This document shows, in pieces, positions 45,078 through 57,851 of a stretch of 64,000 nt of DNA; within the stretch, counting starts at the first letter, position 1; every line of letters begins with the position of its first letter. Origin of the DNA: Stercorarius parasiticus (lineage: Eukaryota; Chordata; Aves; Charadriiformes; Stercorariidae); NCBI GenBank assembly GCA_013396915.1, contig VWZL01000359.1, positions 1 through 64,000 on the forward strand, in the 5' to 3' direction. The notes below the pieces were generated by a model, which did not search any database, had not been told where the DNA came from, and saw only the letters and a program-made list of their open reading frames with translations. The position numbers and the translations under genes are program-made.

Positions 45078-48000
45078 ATTTTTAAGTCTCTAATAGAAGC
45101 AGGAATTTGTCTGCTATTAACGCTGTCTTTATCGTTATGCAGGTTAATGGGTTTTTAGACAGTGCCAGGAAGATCTGGTCATGATGAAGACCTTGTCTCT
45201 TCCAATGTTTAAGACAGTGATTTGGGTGCAAGTTTACGGAATAATGATGCTACAAAATAACAATGGAGAGTCATTTCCAACTCCCTTGCTTCTCACTCGG
45301 GATTGTGTTAATCAGAATAATTACATGTATCAAGACGGATAGCTTTGCTATGGAAGAAAGGGATGCTGCATGCCTCCAGAATAGGTTTTGCATGACTTCC
45401 ATGCATGGGGAGGTAATTCATGCCATATCCAGCTCAACCCAGCACTTAGCACAGGTCCAATTACAGACCTTCTGCATTATCAACTTACATTTGTAGGCTT
45501 TTGTGACATGAAATAAGGAAGGAAAATCAGTCCAAAACTGAATAGCTACCACCCTCTTTGCCTAAAACCGGGTGGGAAAATGTAAATCTATTCTCTCACA
45601 TAGTATAACTTAGCTAAGATTACAAAGAAATGAAAAGCAATGTATCCAGTGTCCAGAGCGAGCCTTTTCAGGAGGAGACCTTTCATTAGCAATCCTTCTC
45701 CCCATACAAACTGCCCTACTTCTCCCTTACATGCTTTCTGTCTCCTCACACCTGTTATTTTCAAGGTTAGGATAATGGACTGCACATCCCCAAGGAACCA
45801 TCAAAATGGGTGCGGAGTATTTTTCTTGGCAGGAAGAATGAGCTCAGCTCAGATTGTTTACACAGACAGACCTCCCAAAACACTCGTAGTCTGCATTAGG
45901 TTTACTCGTAGTCTACAGGTTTATCCAATCATACAAGTGATTGCATCTTGCTGTAATACATCAGCTTAACAGAACGCATCCTTCGCAGATGTCTTCTGAG
46001 AGTATGCGCCGGTGCTCCACAAATAACACCGGTAACAATGTCGGTGACGGTCAGCAAGGCAGGCATTTGCATTCTGCCCCAGTTTTAAGTAACAGAGGCC
46101 TATTTTCAAGATGAGTCAACTCATTTTATGCCAAGAACAGTTGGCAGCACTGCTACTAAAGCATGTATGTTGCCACATTGTGTTCAGTCATTTTAGTTTT
46201 GCAACCATAGAGCCAAACAACAGGATGTGAGTTAATGCACCTTTGATTAAAGCTCAGGCTAGTTTTTGCTATTAATGAGCATCAGAGCTTATTGGCTATC
46301 CAAGAATGCAGTGACTTGGGAAGAGAGCTGAGATGATTTTAGCAAAAAAATATCCAACAATGACAATCAGTCCTCCTAGAAAAATTCTACATAATTCAGT
46401 AGCCATGGTGTGGCTAAAGGCATCGGGGTCGAATTAGTGGCCTATGCACTTCCCTGAAACAACCTCATATTTGCGTTATACCTGAGCACAGATGAAGTAT
46501 CTAAACTAAGGACAGCAATAAACCAGTATGGGTTTATTATAACAGTATAAAACAGCAGTAAGTGCTGGCACTCTTCATCTCCAAAGGCCTCTATGTAGAT
46601 TGGTCCCTGAAATGACTCCTCACTGACACTGGGAGACTTGCTGGGAAAAGCAGGAAGGGAGGGATCATGAACTAAATTATTTTAAAAATGAAGTTGCTAC
46701 TGGAGCAGATGTGGTTGTTAAAACATGATGGTTCAAATGGTTTGCAACACCCAATACGGACAGGGAAAATATCATTTATCCAGTTGCTTGTGTTTCTTCC
46801 TAGGCATCTGGACCTGGCCACTGTTGGAAGCAGAATGGGGCTAGATGGACCCTTGATAGGGACCCGTCGTCCCTTCTTATGGTAGGACTGGTGCCGCAGT
46901 GGTCTGTCCCTCACTGCTAAATCATAGTGCTAACCAGAATAGTTGACCACTATTGACTGACAAAATGGTTGCTCTCAATAACAGGGCTTTTTCTGGGCAG
47001 GCACAATACTATTGCACACATAGACATAAACCTGTACTTCTCTACTCAAGGGGCTGTTCACTTTCTAGTCTGCACAAAGGATCGTTTCACCTGGCTGAAA
47101 TCTTGCATATGAGTCACTGGAACTGAGGCTGATTAGCTTCATCAGAAAAAAAAAATCACTCCTGTAAAGGAGCTGCAGACAGTGCTTTGACATAGTCTGT
47201 ATTGCTTTCATCTAACGAGCTAAATAAAAGTTTCCTAGATTTGACCTTGTTTTGTTTTTATGACTCTAGGAGAAATGGTTTTGCTTCACTATCTCAAAAT
47301 GGCTTGAGTCACAGTCTTAACCTTGCCTTGACACCACTTCTATCTATGTACTTGCCTAAGTATAGGCAGAGCAGTCAGAAGTTGTTGTGATTCAGCTTTG
47401 GTTATTCCCTGCTATAAATTGGATGCTCAAGGCTGTGCTAAACATGTAGGGAAGGAGAGGGCCTTCTGGCAGCTCTTTGATTTTGGGAAGCGGGGTGTTG
47501 GGGAGTGTGTGGCTTTTTGTTTGTATGTTTTGTTGGTTTTGTGTTGTGGGTTTGTTGGTTTTGGTTTTGTTTTTTTTTAAATCCTGTTTACATTTCTTTC
47601 TCCTCCATTTCCCCCAGAATGATACTGCAGGGAAATGTGAGAACTAGGCACAAGTCAGCCAAACAGGAACAGGAGAATTATCTCTTGTACAGGTGCTCTT
47701 TGCTCCAGTGGAATTCAAATGCCACCTCTGCAGCAGTTCCAGCTAATGCCAACCTGACAGCAATAGGTGAAATATAGAACACCCTCAGCACCACACATCA
47801 CGTTGGTGCAGGAATGCCATTAAGCAGCCTGGTGTGAGTTACATTTCATTGATAATGCAATCAGCCTGATAAATTTCCTCTGAGAATGAAGCAGCAATAA
47901 GCAGAGGCTGCCCCTCTTCTGCCCAAAATTCACTGAAATTATGCAAAGAACTCGTTGCTTTGAAATATGAAAGAAACTCCACGTCCTTTTCAGCAGGACA

Positions 48001-50486
48001 AACTCAATTAGACAGAAAAAATGGAACAGCTGCTTTTTCAAAGAGACAGATGACCTTATGGTGTAATTTTCACACTCAGTCGATCAAAGCTTGTGGTGTG
48101 ATTCATTGACCATGAGAATGAAACTAGACGAGAGACATTGTTAAAAGGTCATTCTCTCCTACAGATACAAGAGGCCCAAGTAAAATATTGCAAGAGCACA
48201 TGCCTCTCCTTCAAGAGATGTTGGCCACACCTCCACCTGCAGTCAAACAAGAGAGGATAAAAAAGCCAAGATTGTGCAATAATGCCCAACACCGTGCACA
48301 ACCGTTAATGTTTTGCCCGTGCTCCTGTGGTCAGTGATGGTGCTTTCCTACCCCTGAGATTTTGCTAGGAAGATTGAACCTGGACAATGAAGACAATGCG
48401 AATTTGTGTGTTGATTACAACGGACAGGCCCGTTGTGAAGGAGTATGGAGAACAGCTGAATAGAGACGACAGCTACAGCTTACGAGAGCAGGTGTTGGGA
48501 TTTAGATTCAACTGTTACCATTAGCCTCATTTAAGCCAATATTCCCAAGCCTGGGGACCTATAAATAAGATAAAGGAATGAAAGTCCCTGTGGATAGATG
48601 TGCAGATACAAGCCAGAAATCTTTCTCAGTATATAATGATGCCTTTTGCTTCTTCACTGCAGGCAGTATGGGTAGGACCAGAGCAGCTCCTTCCCCCGCA
48701 GCTTTGTCTTTTGGTTCCAGGAGAGGGATTTTTTCTCTCCTGACCAGAAAGCATGAGGAGGTAGTGTTTTTAGGTACCATCTCCAAAGGGGAAGGTTATC
48801 CCATTCATACCTTCTTACCAGTTAAGACAATGTGGTGATCAGCAGGCCACCATTTGTCACTAGGAGAAATGACTTGAGAAAGGCGAGCTCCTTAAAAACC
48901 ATGCTTGGGAGAGAGGGTTGGTCTGAGACAATGACCTGAAGAGCAGAAGGAACCATCCACCACGCACTGTGCACATACATGGAGGTACTCATGGCCTGGA
49001 GCTGAGAGACTTTGAGGAGGAAGAGGGGAACATTTCACGCAGGAGTGTGTTGCACCACTGATGGCGATGACCCTTTTTTGAGAGGAGTCCCACGCTGCTC
49101 CTTGGCAGCATGACGTTAGCACGGGGTTGGGTGTCGGCCACGTTTCTGGTTATCTAATCAATGCTGAAAGGCTGGCTGCCCTCTGCAATGCTGAGTAAAC
49201 AGGTGGCTAACTCTGAGCAGGGCTGCTCAGATCCCACATTCACCTACAGGAAACGGATGGGCCAAAAGATCGTAATCCTCTGCCCTATTGTTGTCTCTTG
49301 TTTGCATCTTTCTCCAGCCCATGTTAGGTCACTGCTCTCAATGGGCTGTTGAGAAACCTCCCTCTGCAGAGTCCGTCCTGTGAGTCCCTTTCACAACGTC
49401 CAGCCAGGCATGCAAACACTCCTGCTATTAATAAACCATCTGCTGGGCTAGAGAGAGGTTTTTACTGAAACTTTTTCTTTCTACAAAACCCACCATTTTG
49501 GGTACGCACATGCACTTAATGATTTAGATTTTATCAAATCCTTTTTGGTTTAGAAAAGTAAAACTGCATCACAGTTGCTCCTCTAAACACTCCTCAACTT
49601 CTTTCATTTTTACAGTTTTGGAGGGGGGGGAAAAAAATGTTGGTTTCATTTTTTGAGTAAAATATCATTTCATTAACAAATGTATATTTAAAAATACAGA
49701 AATGATAGGTCAAAACTAAAATGAACCACAATTCTTTCCCAGGTTTCTGAAACTGTTTCCCAGCTGTACTAGTTATCCGTGCAGCTCTTCCTCCCCTGGC
49801 TCTAAACTGCCTCTGCAAGTCCCGTGCACAATGCGTGCAACCAGGAAGGCAGACAGACTGTTTCTCCAGCCACGGTACTCATACATTACCCTTGTTTGAT
49901 TCATCTGGAACTACCTTTGTTTGACTCTCCTACAAGTCTGTTGACTTTGACTGAATAGAGATTTACATAATTTCCTCATGGGAATTTTGAAAGCTGGTAA
50001 CACATTGCCTTGAGAGTGTTATTTCCCTGTTTTATTTCCACAGCAGAATAAACCTGAATACACTATTGCATATTGCAGCACCTGATGTTTTTTTCTATTT
50101 ATTTTTGAATCAGGCAAAAATCATATAATAAAAGATGTATCTATGATCATTACTCGGCTATGGTAAAAAACCAGAAAGAACACCCGGATCCCCATCTCCT
50201 TTTCTTATCTCCCTCAAAGATTAAAGAAATATCAATCAAGCTATTTGACAAGATCTCCCCACTCTGTAAAGTGCCAGGAAAATGCAAGTGAGTGTGTATG
50301 TGGCTAGACGCAGAGGCACAGCTATGACAGGCTGCAGTGTTAGTACAAGACTCGTAACATTAACGCTTCTCTCTGCTCCCGACTGACCTAATGCTCTGCA
50401 TTATGAAAAGTGCTCGTTATAGCCCATATGAATGCCAGAAGTTGGGATCAGCAGCCTCATGAGAGGACAAAGATGCAGGAAGATTA
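45078..50486. other. single-copy non-coding stretch
   Basis: No gene is recognised. A 22-bp imperfect tandem duplication (ACTCGTAGTCT units) lies at 45,882-45,922. A G/T-rich low-complexity tract lies at 47,517-47,579. A run of eight Gs then As lies at 49,621-49,637. AT-rich, non-simple sequence at 47,840-48,070 has the look of conserved non-coding sequence but no distinctive motif cluster. Confidence 0.45.
47517..47579. repeat. G/T-rich low-complexity tract
   Basis: The plus strand is almost free of A and C over about 60 bases, built of irregular GTTTT and GGTTTT units. It explains the hydrophobic open frames read through it. Confidence 0.8.
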
Positions 50487-50855
50487 AATCACAGAATCAC
50501 TTAGGTTGGAAAAGACCTTTAAGATCATCGAGACTGACTGTAAACCTAACAGTGACAAGTCCACCACTAAACCACGTCCCTCAGCACCACATCTACAAGT
50601 CTTTTAATACCTCCAGGGATGTGAGTCCACCACTTCCCTGGGCAGCCTGTTCCAATGCTTGACAAGCTTTTCCGTGAAGCTATTTTTCCTAATATCCAGT
50701 CTAAACCTCCCCTGGTGCAACTTGAAGCCATTTCCTCTTGTCCTATCACTTGTTACTTGGGAGAAGAGACCAACCCCCACCTCTCTACAACCTCCTTTCA
50801 AGTAGTTGTAGAGAGCGATAAGGTCTCCCCTCAGCCTCCTGATTTCTTGTTTGGT
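50487..50855 (-). mobile_element. CR1 LINE 3' fragment, inverted
   Basis: The plus strand opens with reversed octamers (AATCACAGAATCAC) and TTAGGTTGGAAAAGACCTTT, the CR1 3' end. It then reads backwards into ORF2. Minus-strand translation from about 50,855 to 50,604 is open and carries [36 protein letters not shown] and [11 protein letters not shown], the C-terminal CR1 reverse-transcriptase blocks. It is 5'-truncated; the junction near 50,855 is approximate, with faint similarity possibly reaching 50,890. Confidence 0.92.
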
Positions 50856-53800
50856 GAAACCAGATAACTGAGTAGCCACGGGCCTGATGAATCTGGTGAA
50901 TGATCTCCAGTCATGACTTACAAAGCCTTGGGCAAAGAAAGTGAAATTTCTGTTTTTGAAAACCTTGTTTGAAGTCCTTTTGGAGTGTCCATTTAAGTAA
51001 ATAACAGCCCGGCGTGGGAAGCACTTCTGTAGGTGCACAAACATGAGGGAAGGAGCTTACATTAGGCATCGGTGTTTTTCGGCTCTTGGCCCTTTTCCCA
51101 TCCATACATCAGGAATAGAAGACTTTAACTCACAGACAGGGTGCCAAGGTACCTTGTGCAAGAATTAAGAAGATCCAGTGCTGCACTAGGTGTTGTAGGG
51201 GATTACACACCTCAAGGTGCTCATAAAATTTGGGACAATAAATGACAGAGTAAACTCCTTTCCTACATCTCTCTCCGTCATCTTTAAAGTCTGTGACATC
51301 ACCAGCCTGTAAACGTTGCAGTTTTCCTCCCTTGACCAATCTTGTCTGATATTTGACATTTCGCACCAGGGGTTCTGGCTTTTTGTTCATGCCTCAAGGA
51401 AATTAACTGGTAGGAGTTTGGCATACATTTTCATGGGGAAAAAGGTTACCAAATTCATGAAGCACTGTTTTACGCTGCTCCTGTGGGAGGCAAGCCCTGG
51501 CAATAGAATCCCAGCATTTTTATAACACAGTGGTCATCATTAAGATCCACAGAACATGCGCAATTGTACCTTTTCCTACCCTTTTCCACAAAGAGCTCAG
51601 TAGATTGTCGTAGTGCCAGTATCATGGTCCATTTATTTTCCAATGCATCCTGCCTTTGGTGGAACCCAAGATATGTAAAATGCTGTATTAGCAATTTCAA
51701 TATTTTCTTAATTGATACATTCCCTTGGAGTCATTCTGCACCACTGGAGCAGATCAAAGAAGATCGGCTTTCACTCTCAATCCTGCGGCAGAGCCAGCAG
51801 CATCCTAATTCCAAGCAACACAGAAAGATTTCTTAAACACCATCATTTGCATTTTCCTGAGTGCTCAGCTATTAGTACATGCTGTTCCCTTCGCTCTCTC
51901 TTTTCCCCGTTCCCTCATGAACCGTTCCATTGTCCTTTTGCTTCATCTGCTCTATTCCACCTGTTAATAGTCTTTCTATTTTTTATTTATTTATTTTTCA
52001 CATTGTGCTGTTGCTTCTTTTTCTCTCCTTTCTGCTTGCAAACCCCTTTTTTTTCTGTTTGCTGTTCTCATCCCAGGTTGTTCTTTTGTAACTTCTCCCT
52101 CTTTCCAGCGCACCTCTCTCTTTTTTACCCCCCTTCTCTTCCCATTTGCATTGTCAATCCCTGTTACTCTTTCCATTCGAGCGCAGAAAAGGAGGATTAT
52201 TATGGTGACTCTGTAGCCTTGCACTAACGCTTGAAGGCATGGTGAAAACTGGAGCCCCTTTGTGCCACAACCTTGAAAAGATACTGGTGCACAGTCCCAG
52301 GGCATTTGCAGTCCTTTCCCCAGGGAAAGGTTTCAAAGGCCCAAAGGGGAGTTAAACACTTGCTTCACGCCAACTGGCTAAACACACAAAGGGCTGGAGA
52401 GGTGATCTGACTTGCTCAGAGACAGGGACTGCAGTTGCGGAACAAGGGATAGGAATTAATTGCTCATCTCCCCGTCTGGTACATTAATGGTAGGATAGGA
52501 AAAAAACAGCAACTGCATCAGATTTGTTTTCCCCCCCTTATGAAAAATGAACCAAGAAAATGAATCAGCATTTGTAATTAGCCTCACAATATGTGCAACA
52601 GTCTGGATTTTTAAATAAGAAAACAGACTACATTCCCCCCCTGCCCCCCGCCTCCTTTCAGCTGGTGGTTTAAATTCAGGCGATCCTAAAATGAAATCCC
52701 TCTGAGGCTGGTGAGAGACTTTGAAATGGCCTACAGTATCCTATCTTCCCCTCGTAAGAGAACACTTCAGTCTGACTGCCTATTATGCTATTTTAGCCAT
52801 TATAATTAATAATGCCCTGAAGCAACCATATCTCTAAGACCCCAGCCACAGCATATCAGCTCCTAAATACCTGCCTCCCAGACACAGGCAGCACCAGGGG
52901 GGTATCTGTGCCGTTCTCCAGACACTTGGGTCCTTAGTTGTGGCTTTTTCTTGCAGGTGCTGGATGTGGCCAAAACACACTATGCTTCCTGCAAACTCTG
53001 GAGAAGTCTTCAAAAAATGGTGTCATTTCACACAGGAGCCAAAGCCACGCAGGGAGCAGCCCCCGAGTAGCTGTCCTCCTCCTCTTTGTGGCATGAAAAT
53101 CTGAACAGCGATTAACACTTCTCTTCTAGTGTATTTTAATTGTCAACGAGCCATTTTAGCTTCTGGTGCAGTTCCTTAAAAAGAAAAGATTTGGACTGAC
53201 TATGTCCAGCTACAAGGCCTTGACTCTTGATTTCTCCAAGCGTGCTTTCAGCACAGCGGGGCTGCCTTTGAATTCCCCTCTGGCCTTCCCTTCTGCTTAC
53301 ACGAACGGCGAGGAAGCAGACCTGCGCTGCTGAATTGTATTTGTATTTTTCCCGGGCAGCTCCTGAACCCTGGAGCCTGCTGGGAACAGAAATGTCAGGC
53401 GCAGCAGGACATAGTCTGGCATGCGGGTGGGTTTACTCAGGCATGGAAACCAAATCTGGGCCCAGGAATCAACATTTGATGGTACCGGGATGGGGCTCAG
53501 CCCGCAGCTGGAGCTGCAGTTCAACCTGCTGGAGTGACACAGCGTTGATGGGAATACATGGTACTCCCCTTCCCTGATTTTTTTTTTTTTTTCACTCTAA
53601 CAGGTTCACCTTAAGGCTTCACAAAAATTAAAGAGGGAGAAAATAACAACTGAACTCACATCTAAAATATTTTGAAAAGTTGCAAAATGAGTGAATTTCT
53701 CAGCACTTCTTTTTGCTCCCTTCAAAGTGGGAAGAAATCCCATTTGTATATTTGAATTTTGAAATGTGAACAGGCACTCTGGCCCTTGGTGTTTTGCTAC

Positions 53801-56564
53801 TATTTATTTTTAATAATGAAAGCAAACGAGAAAAGGAAAGCATCTGTCAAGCATGCAAGCGTCTTTTGAACATGCTCCATATAGCTGCGAGAAAAAGACC
53901 GGCAGCTTCTCCCCACCCTCAAGCCCAGAAGAGAAATATACTCCAGAGAAGGCATCATCTGAACAGCCCTTACTGTACTCCTGTCCTCACACTTCTCTCT
54001 CTGCCTAGAGAGAGGAAAAGGCAATATGTGCGCTTTAGAGTTTAGCAAGAAGATGTTGCAATTATGCAAACACTGTTTCCCCCAGAGAGATAAATAAAGA
54101 GGAGGAAACAAAAGGGTACCTTGCCTAGGAGAGAGAAACTCAGGATTACCAGTACCAGCCGCTTCCCACTGGTCTCCATCCAGGGCAGTTTGGACAAAAC
54201 TTGCAAAAGTTACTTCAGGGATTTCACAAGGAAATGTGGTGTGCACTTTCTAAAAAGAAGCAAGCCAAAAACTTGCTGGTTTGTATGAAGACCTACCTCT
54301 GCTTCTTCCTTGTTTGACAGCACATCTCCATGCATCATTTCATGTCAAATGTAATCTGACAAAGCTCTTCAGGACTGATGCTGTGTCTTTATGCTCCTCC
54401 TAATGGACCGTGACTACCTATGGCTCTTACGTGCAAGAGTTTCAATAACAAAGATTGCCACGGACAGCAGAGATTATGTAAGAGTATAAAACTTCCTGAT
54501 TAGGGTTTCATATGGCTTCACACATCAAGATGATTCCACCTTTAGGCAATTGCTATATAGGCAATCATTGGCAAAACAACAACAGTATGAACAGCAGCTG
54601 CCATATTATAGACCATAGCATAGATAGATAAATTGTTCATAGACTATTACCCACTCCTAACTGAATGAATTACTGTGTACACCACTGATAATATCTTGGC
54701 ACATATCAAAGGCAATGTTAACTTTATACTATCAGCTAGCAAACACAGCAACAGGAAAAGAAGTCTCATAAGCCAAAAACTAAAAGGTCATTAGGTAGCC
54801 TGCCTCCTTTCACTCTCATGTCAGCAGTGGCCCCCCAAAAGACTTCATGGAAAGCTGGAAGCATTCTCTTCTTCCTAGGTCTCTCACAGCGTCGTTATAG
54901 GGCAGGGGAACCATTGCCAGCTTCCTGTAGCTCTTCTGAGCTGTGTTCCCAGGTTCATGCCCCCGGTGTCTGACCCTGCTATCCACAAAAGCCTTGGTGT
55001 ACAAGGATGAGCAACGCTGTGTCAGCTCTGTGGATTTCAGCAGTGTCCATTCTGCATGTGATTCAAAACCACAGTCTACCCACATACATCATCTATATAA
55101 CCACGCAATCCTGTTTTTGTTATCCCTGCCGTTCCTCCCACCTTCCTTCCTATTGCTTGTGTCATTAGCTTATTGCACCTCAGCCACAAGTAGACTATAA
55201 ATTCTTCAGGACTTCTTATGCTTCAGTATCTTCTTGTCTAATGGGAAGTACCAGAACACAAATAGTCATTACAAAGCAAACATAGACCTCAACAGCTGGG
55301 ATAAATAAGATGCATACAAGTAATTTCAGCCCCTGGGGTCTGTTTGACCTAGAAACCCATATTCACTTCAAGCAATTCCTTTTGTGCTTTCTGCTTTAGG
55401 TCAGAGATGAAGCTGAATCAAATTGTAAGGAAATGCAACAAATAAACACCATCATTTCATGATCTGAAAGTCTGGTATGTTTACATTCAGTTTCCTGGTC
55501 AATTGACAGCTGGATAAAATCCAAGAATTGAATAAAAAAAAACTGAAGAAAAGAAATGAAGAAAAATTGAAGAAAAAAATCTCTACCGGTAGAGCCCCCT
55601 GAAAGGAAAACAATTCATATATCACTGCTTCCTTGTAACATGCTCTGTCCACAGACTGAGAAAACTACTGGCTGCAGCTTAGTTCGTATTTTCAGGTTTA
55701 AACAAGATATGTACAAAAAAGAAGAGATGAGATGCCAAGAACGCATGTGATGTCCTCCAGCATCGGCTTTGCAACACAAAAGACTGAGTGCCTCGTCAGA
55801 GGAGAGTGATCCAAGGAAATGTAGGTGGGTATGTCTACATGATAAGTGAGACTGGAGTCTGTGACCAGAGCTCCATGCACCCACCTAACAGGTTGGGTTA
55901 GGGACATGTGTATTGAGTTGTGCACACCCACACCGATGTGAGCCATCTTATTTATTTCAGCCTCTTGCTGAACACAACACAACGCTGTTCCTCTGCATGA
56001 GCTGCAACCCATTTCTCTGACGTGAGCCAAGTGGCCTTATACTGGTGTAAAGGGCACTATGAGACCGATAGCAAAGGACTTAGACCAGGCACTTGCCCAA
56101 ATCCATAGCCCTACCACCTATGCAGGACAGAGGAAATTGGTTGCCCCACATTAAATAGTACAACACTAAAGTAAAAAGGACATTAAATAGCAGAAAACTA
56201 AAGTTTGCTGGAATGCCACCCTGACCCAGCCCTGGGTTCCCCACTCTTTGCATGGATGTTTCTGTGCCTAAAAAGTCCCCTGAAAAGATCTCCCTGAGGC
56301 CAGGGTTAGTGAAGATGGTGCTCTGCCTGAACACCCACCGTGGTCTGGACACCTCAAGGCACCTGAGGTCCAACCTGTGGCTCAGCCTCCTGATGGGGTG
56401 TGTCTTTCCAAGTGGGATGACAGCTGTGTTTGCAGCAATGTCACTGTCAGAGACGCCTGGGGGACAGGGTCAGCCTACTGATGGGTGTCAGTCTCACACC
56501 TCTTCCTTCCCAAAAGAGTGGCTCTAATCATTAGGCCACAGAAGGATTTTGGAGAAATCTCACA
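50856..56564. other. single-copy non-coding stretch
   Basis: No gene is recognised over 5.7 kb. A pyrimidine-rich region at about 51,880-52,150 yields a meaningless 171-codon frame. A perfect 8-bp palindrome CCTTTCCC-CA-GGGAAAGG lies at 52,313-52,330. The AT-rich block 52,660-52,850 looks moderately like a conserved element. A 15-T run at 53,579-53,592 followed by CACTCTAACAG resembles a splice acceptor, but no donor or frame supports it. Confidence 0.45.
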
Positions 56565-56652
56565 CATATATCAAAATAAACCTGTGCTCATCGGTCAACA
56601 GGATGAGGAAACTCATTATCAAGCATATTGGAGCTTGCAACAATCTGCAGAT
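56565..56652 (+). repeat. unrecognised low-copy repeat, copy A
   Basis: This 88-base segment recurs in two pieces about 890-1,040 bases downstream (57,453-57,510 and 57,660-57,692). It is about 90% identical. Here the two pieces are joined directly at CAA (56,620-56,622). It lies in a frame open from 56,485 to 56,859, but the differences between copies are not concentrated at third codon positions, so there is no sign of protein-level selection. The family is not recognised. Confidence 0.75.
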
Positions 56653-57452
56653 CTAATTGAACATGGTCTGAAACAGGCTCTAGACATTAAGAAAACACAA
56701 CTCTGTAACAGCCCTTTGTCTAAGTTTCAGCATGGGAATGAGGTATCAAAGCCAGTATGCCTTTGGCATGGGTTTCTTTTCTTCTTTGCTCAACATTTTT
56801 TTCTCTGCTCATCGTACTTACCCAACCAGCTGCAAACCTCCCCAGAGTCACAAACATAGTGATGAGTCAGTCTAACGCAGTCTCCAGCTCTTTGCCTGGA
56901 AATCTGGCATGCTTGCTGATGTTACAGCATCAAATCACTTTCTGCTATCTCTCTTAGGCTTCCTTTCACCCGCATTGCCAGGGTTTGATTTTGCTCTGAT
57001 TTACACTCAGAAATTATTGCTCATAAATGATTTGCAGTAGTGGAAATGACAGAAAAGGTTTGTAGTAGGAGAGCAAGGAAGCAAAACAAATGGAAAAGTC
57101 CAAACCCATCCTGCTGCTGATTGATCATCTTTAATACACCCAGCAGACATCTGGGGCGGCAGCACTGTCAGCCCCCCGAGCTCCGGCATCGTCTCCCAGA
57201 CCCACCACAGTTGGCTGCCCAGAGCAGCCTCTGGCTCGGCCCCTCTTACCGTCAGGGCAGGGGACCAAGACAAAGATCGCAGTTTGCCATGGAAATCAGT
57301 AGTAGAGGGAGGGCAGGATCATCACCAGAAGCTTCTCTGCACATGGGTGTCTACCACAGGCAGAAATAAAATCTGCTGTAAATTGACCTCCAGCAACATT
57401 GTCTTGAGCAGCAAAAACCACCCTCTATAGTGAAGGAGGAGACGCAGGAATG

Positions 57453-57692
57453 CATATATCAAAATAAACCCGTGCTCAAGGGTCAACAGGATAAGGAAAC
57501 TTGTTATCAAAAGAGAAGATGTTGGCATTTATAATATTATTTGCCACATGGCTTACATTACATTACATATGTTCAAGAGCATCATCAGTGATCTGCTTTA
57601 CCATTGCCATAATTTAAAGAGAAGAACTTTTTTTTCCCTCAGTGTGCTTGTGCAATGTACAAGCATATTGGAGCTTGCAGCAATCTGCAGAT
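57453..57692 (+). repeat. unrecognised low-copy repeat, copy B, split by a 150-bp insert
   Basis: 57,453-57,510 matches the first part of copy A and 57,660-57,692 matches the second. Between them lie about 150 bases absent from copy A, bounded by CAA on both sides (57,508-57,510 and 57,660-57,662). Either this copy gained an insert or copy A lost it by recombination between the CAA triplets. A CR1 3' end begins immediately after, at 57,695, cutting off the rest of this copy. Confidence 0.72.
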
Positions 57693-57694
57693 TT

Positions 57695-57851
57695 CGTAGA
57701 ATCATAGAATGGTTTAGGTTTGAAGGGACCTTAAAGATCACCTAGTTCCAACCCCCCTGCCATGGGCAGGGACAACTCCCACTAGACCAGGCTGCTCAAA
57801 GCCTCATCTGGCCTGGCCTTGAACACTTCCAGGGATGGGGCATCGACAACA
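57695..57851 (-). mobile_element. CR1 LINE 3'-end fragment, inverted
   Basis: The plus strand begins CGTAGAATCATAGAATGG, the reversed CR1 octamers. It continues with GGTTTGAAGGGACCTTAAAG, then ACTAGACCAGGCTGCTCAAA and TTCCAGGGATGGGGCATC. The ACTAGACCAGG block marks a different CR1 subfamily from the other copies in the window. It is strongly 5'-truncated and sits directly against an unrecognised repeat. Confidence 0.92.

Noticed and set aside
44792..45085. 97-codon leucine/phenylalanine-rich frame resembling a membrane protein
   Set aside because: It is a translation of the CTTTTT microsatellite.
51712..52227. 171-codon plus-strand frame
   Set aside because: It lies over a pyrimidine-rich tract that gives Ser/Phe/Leu runs, with no recognisable domain.
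53579..53604. Long T-run followed by CACTCTAACAG as a splice acceptor
   Set aside because: No donor and no sustained open frame follow. The T-run alone makes any downstream AG look good.
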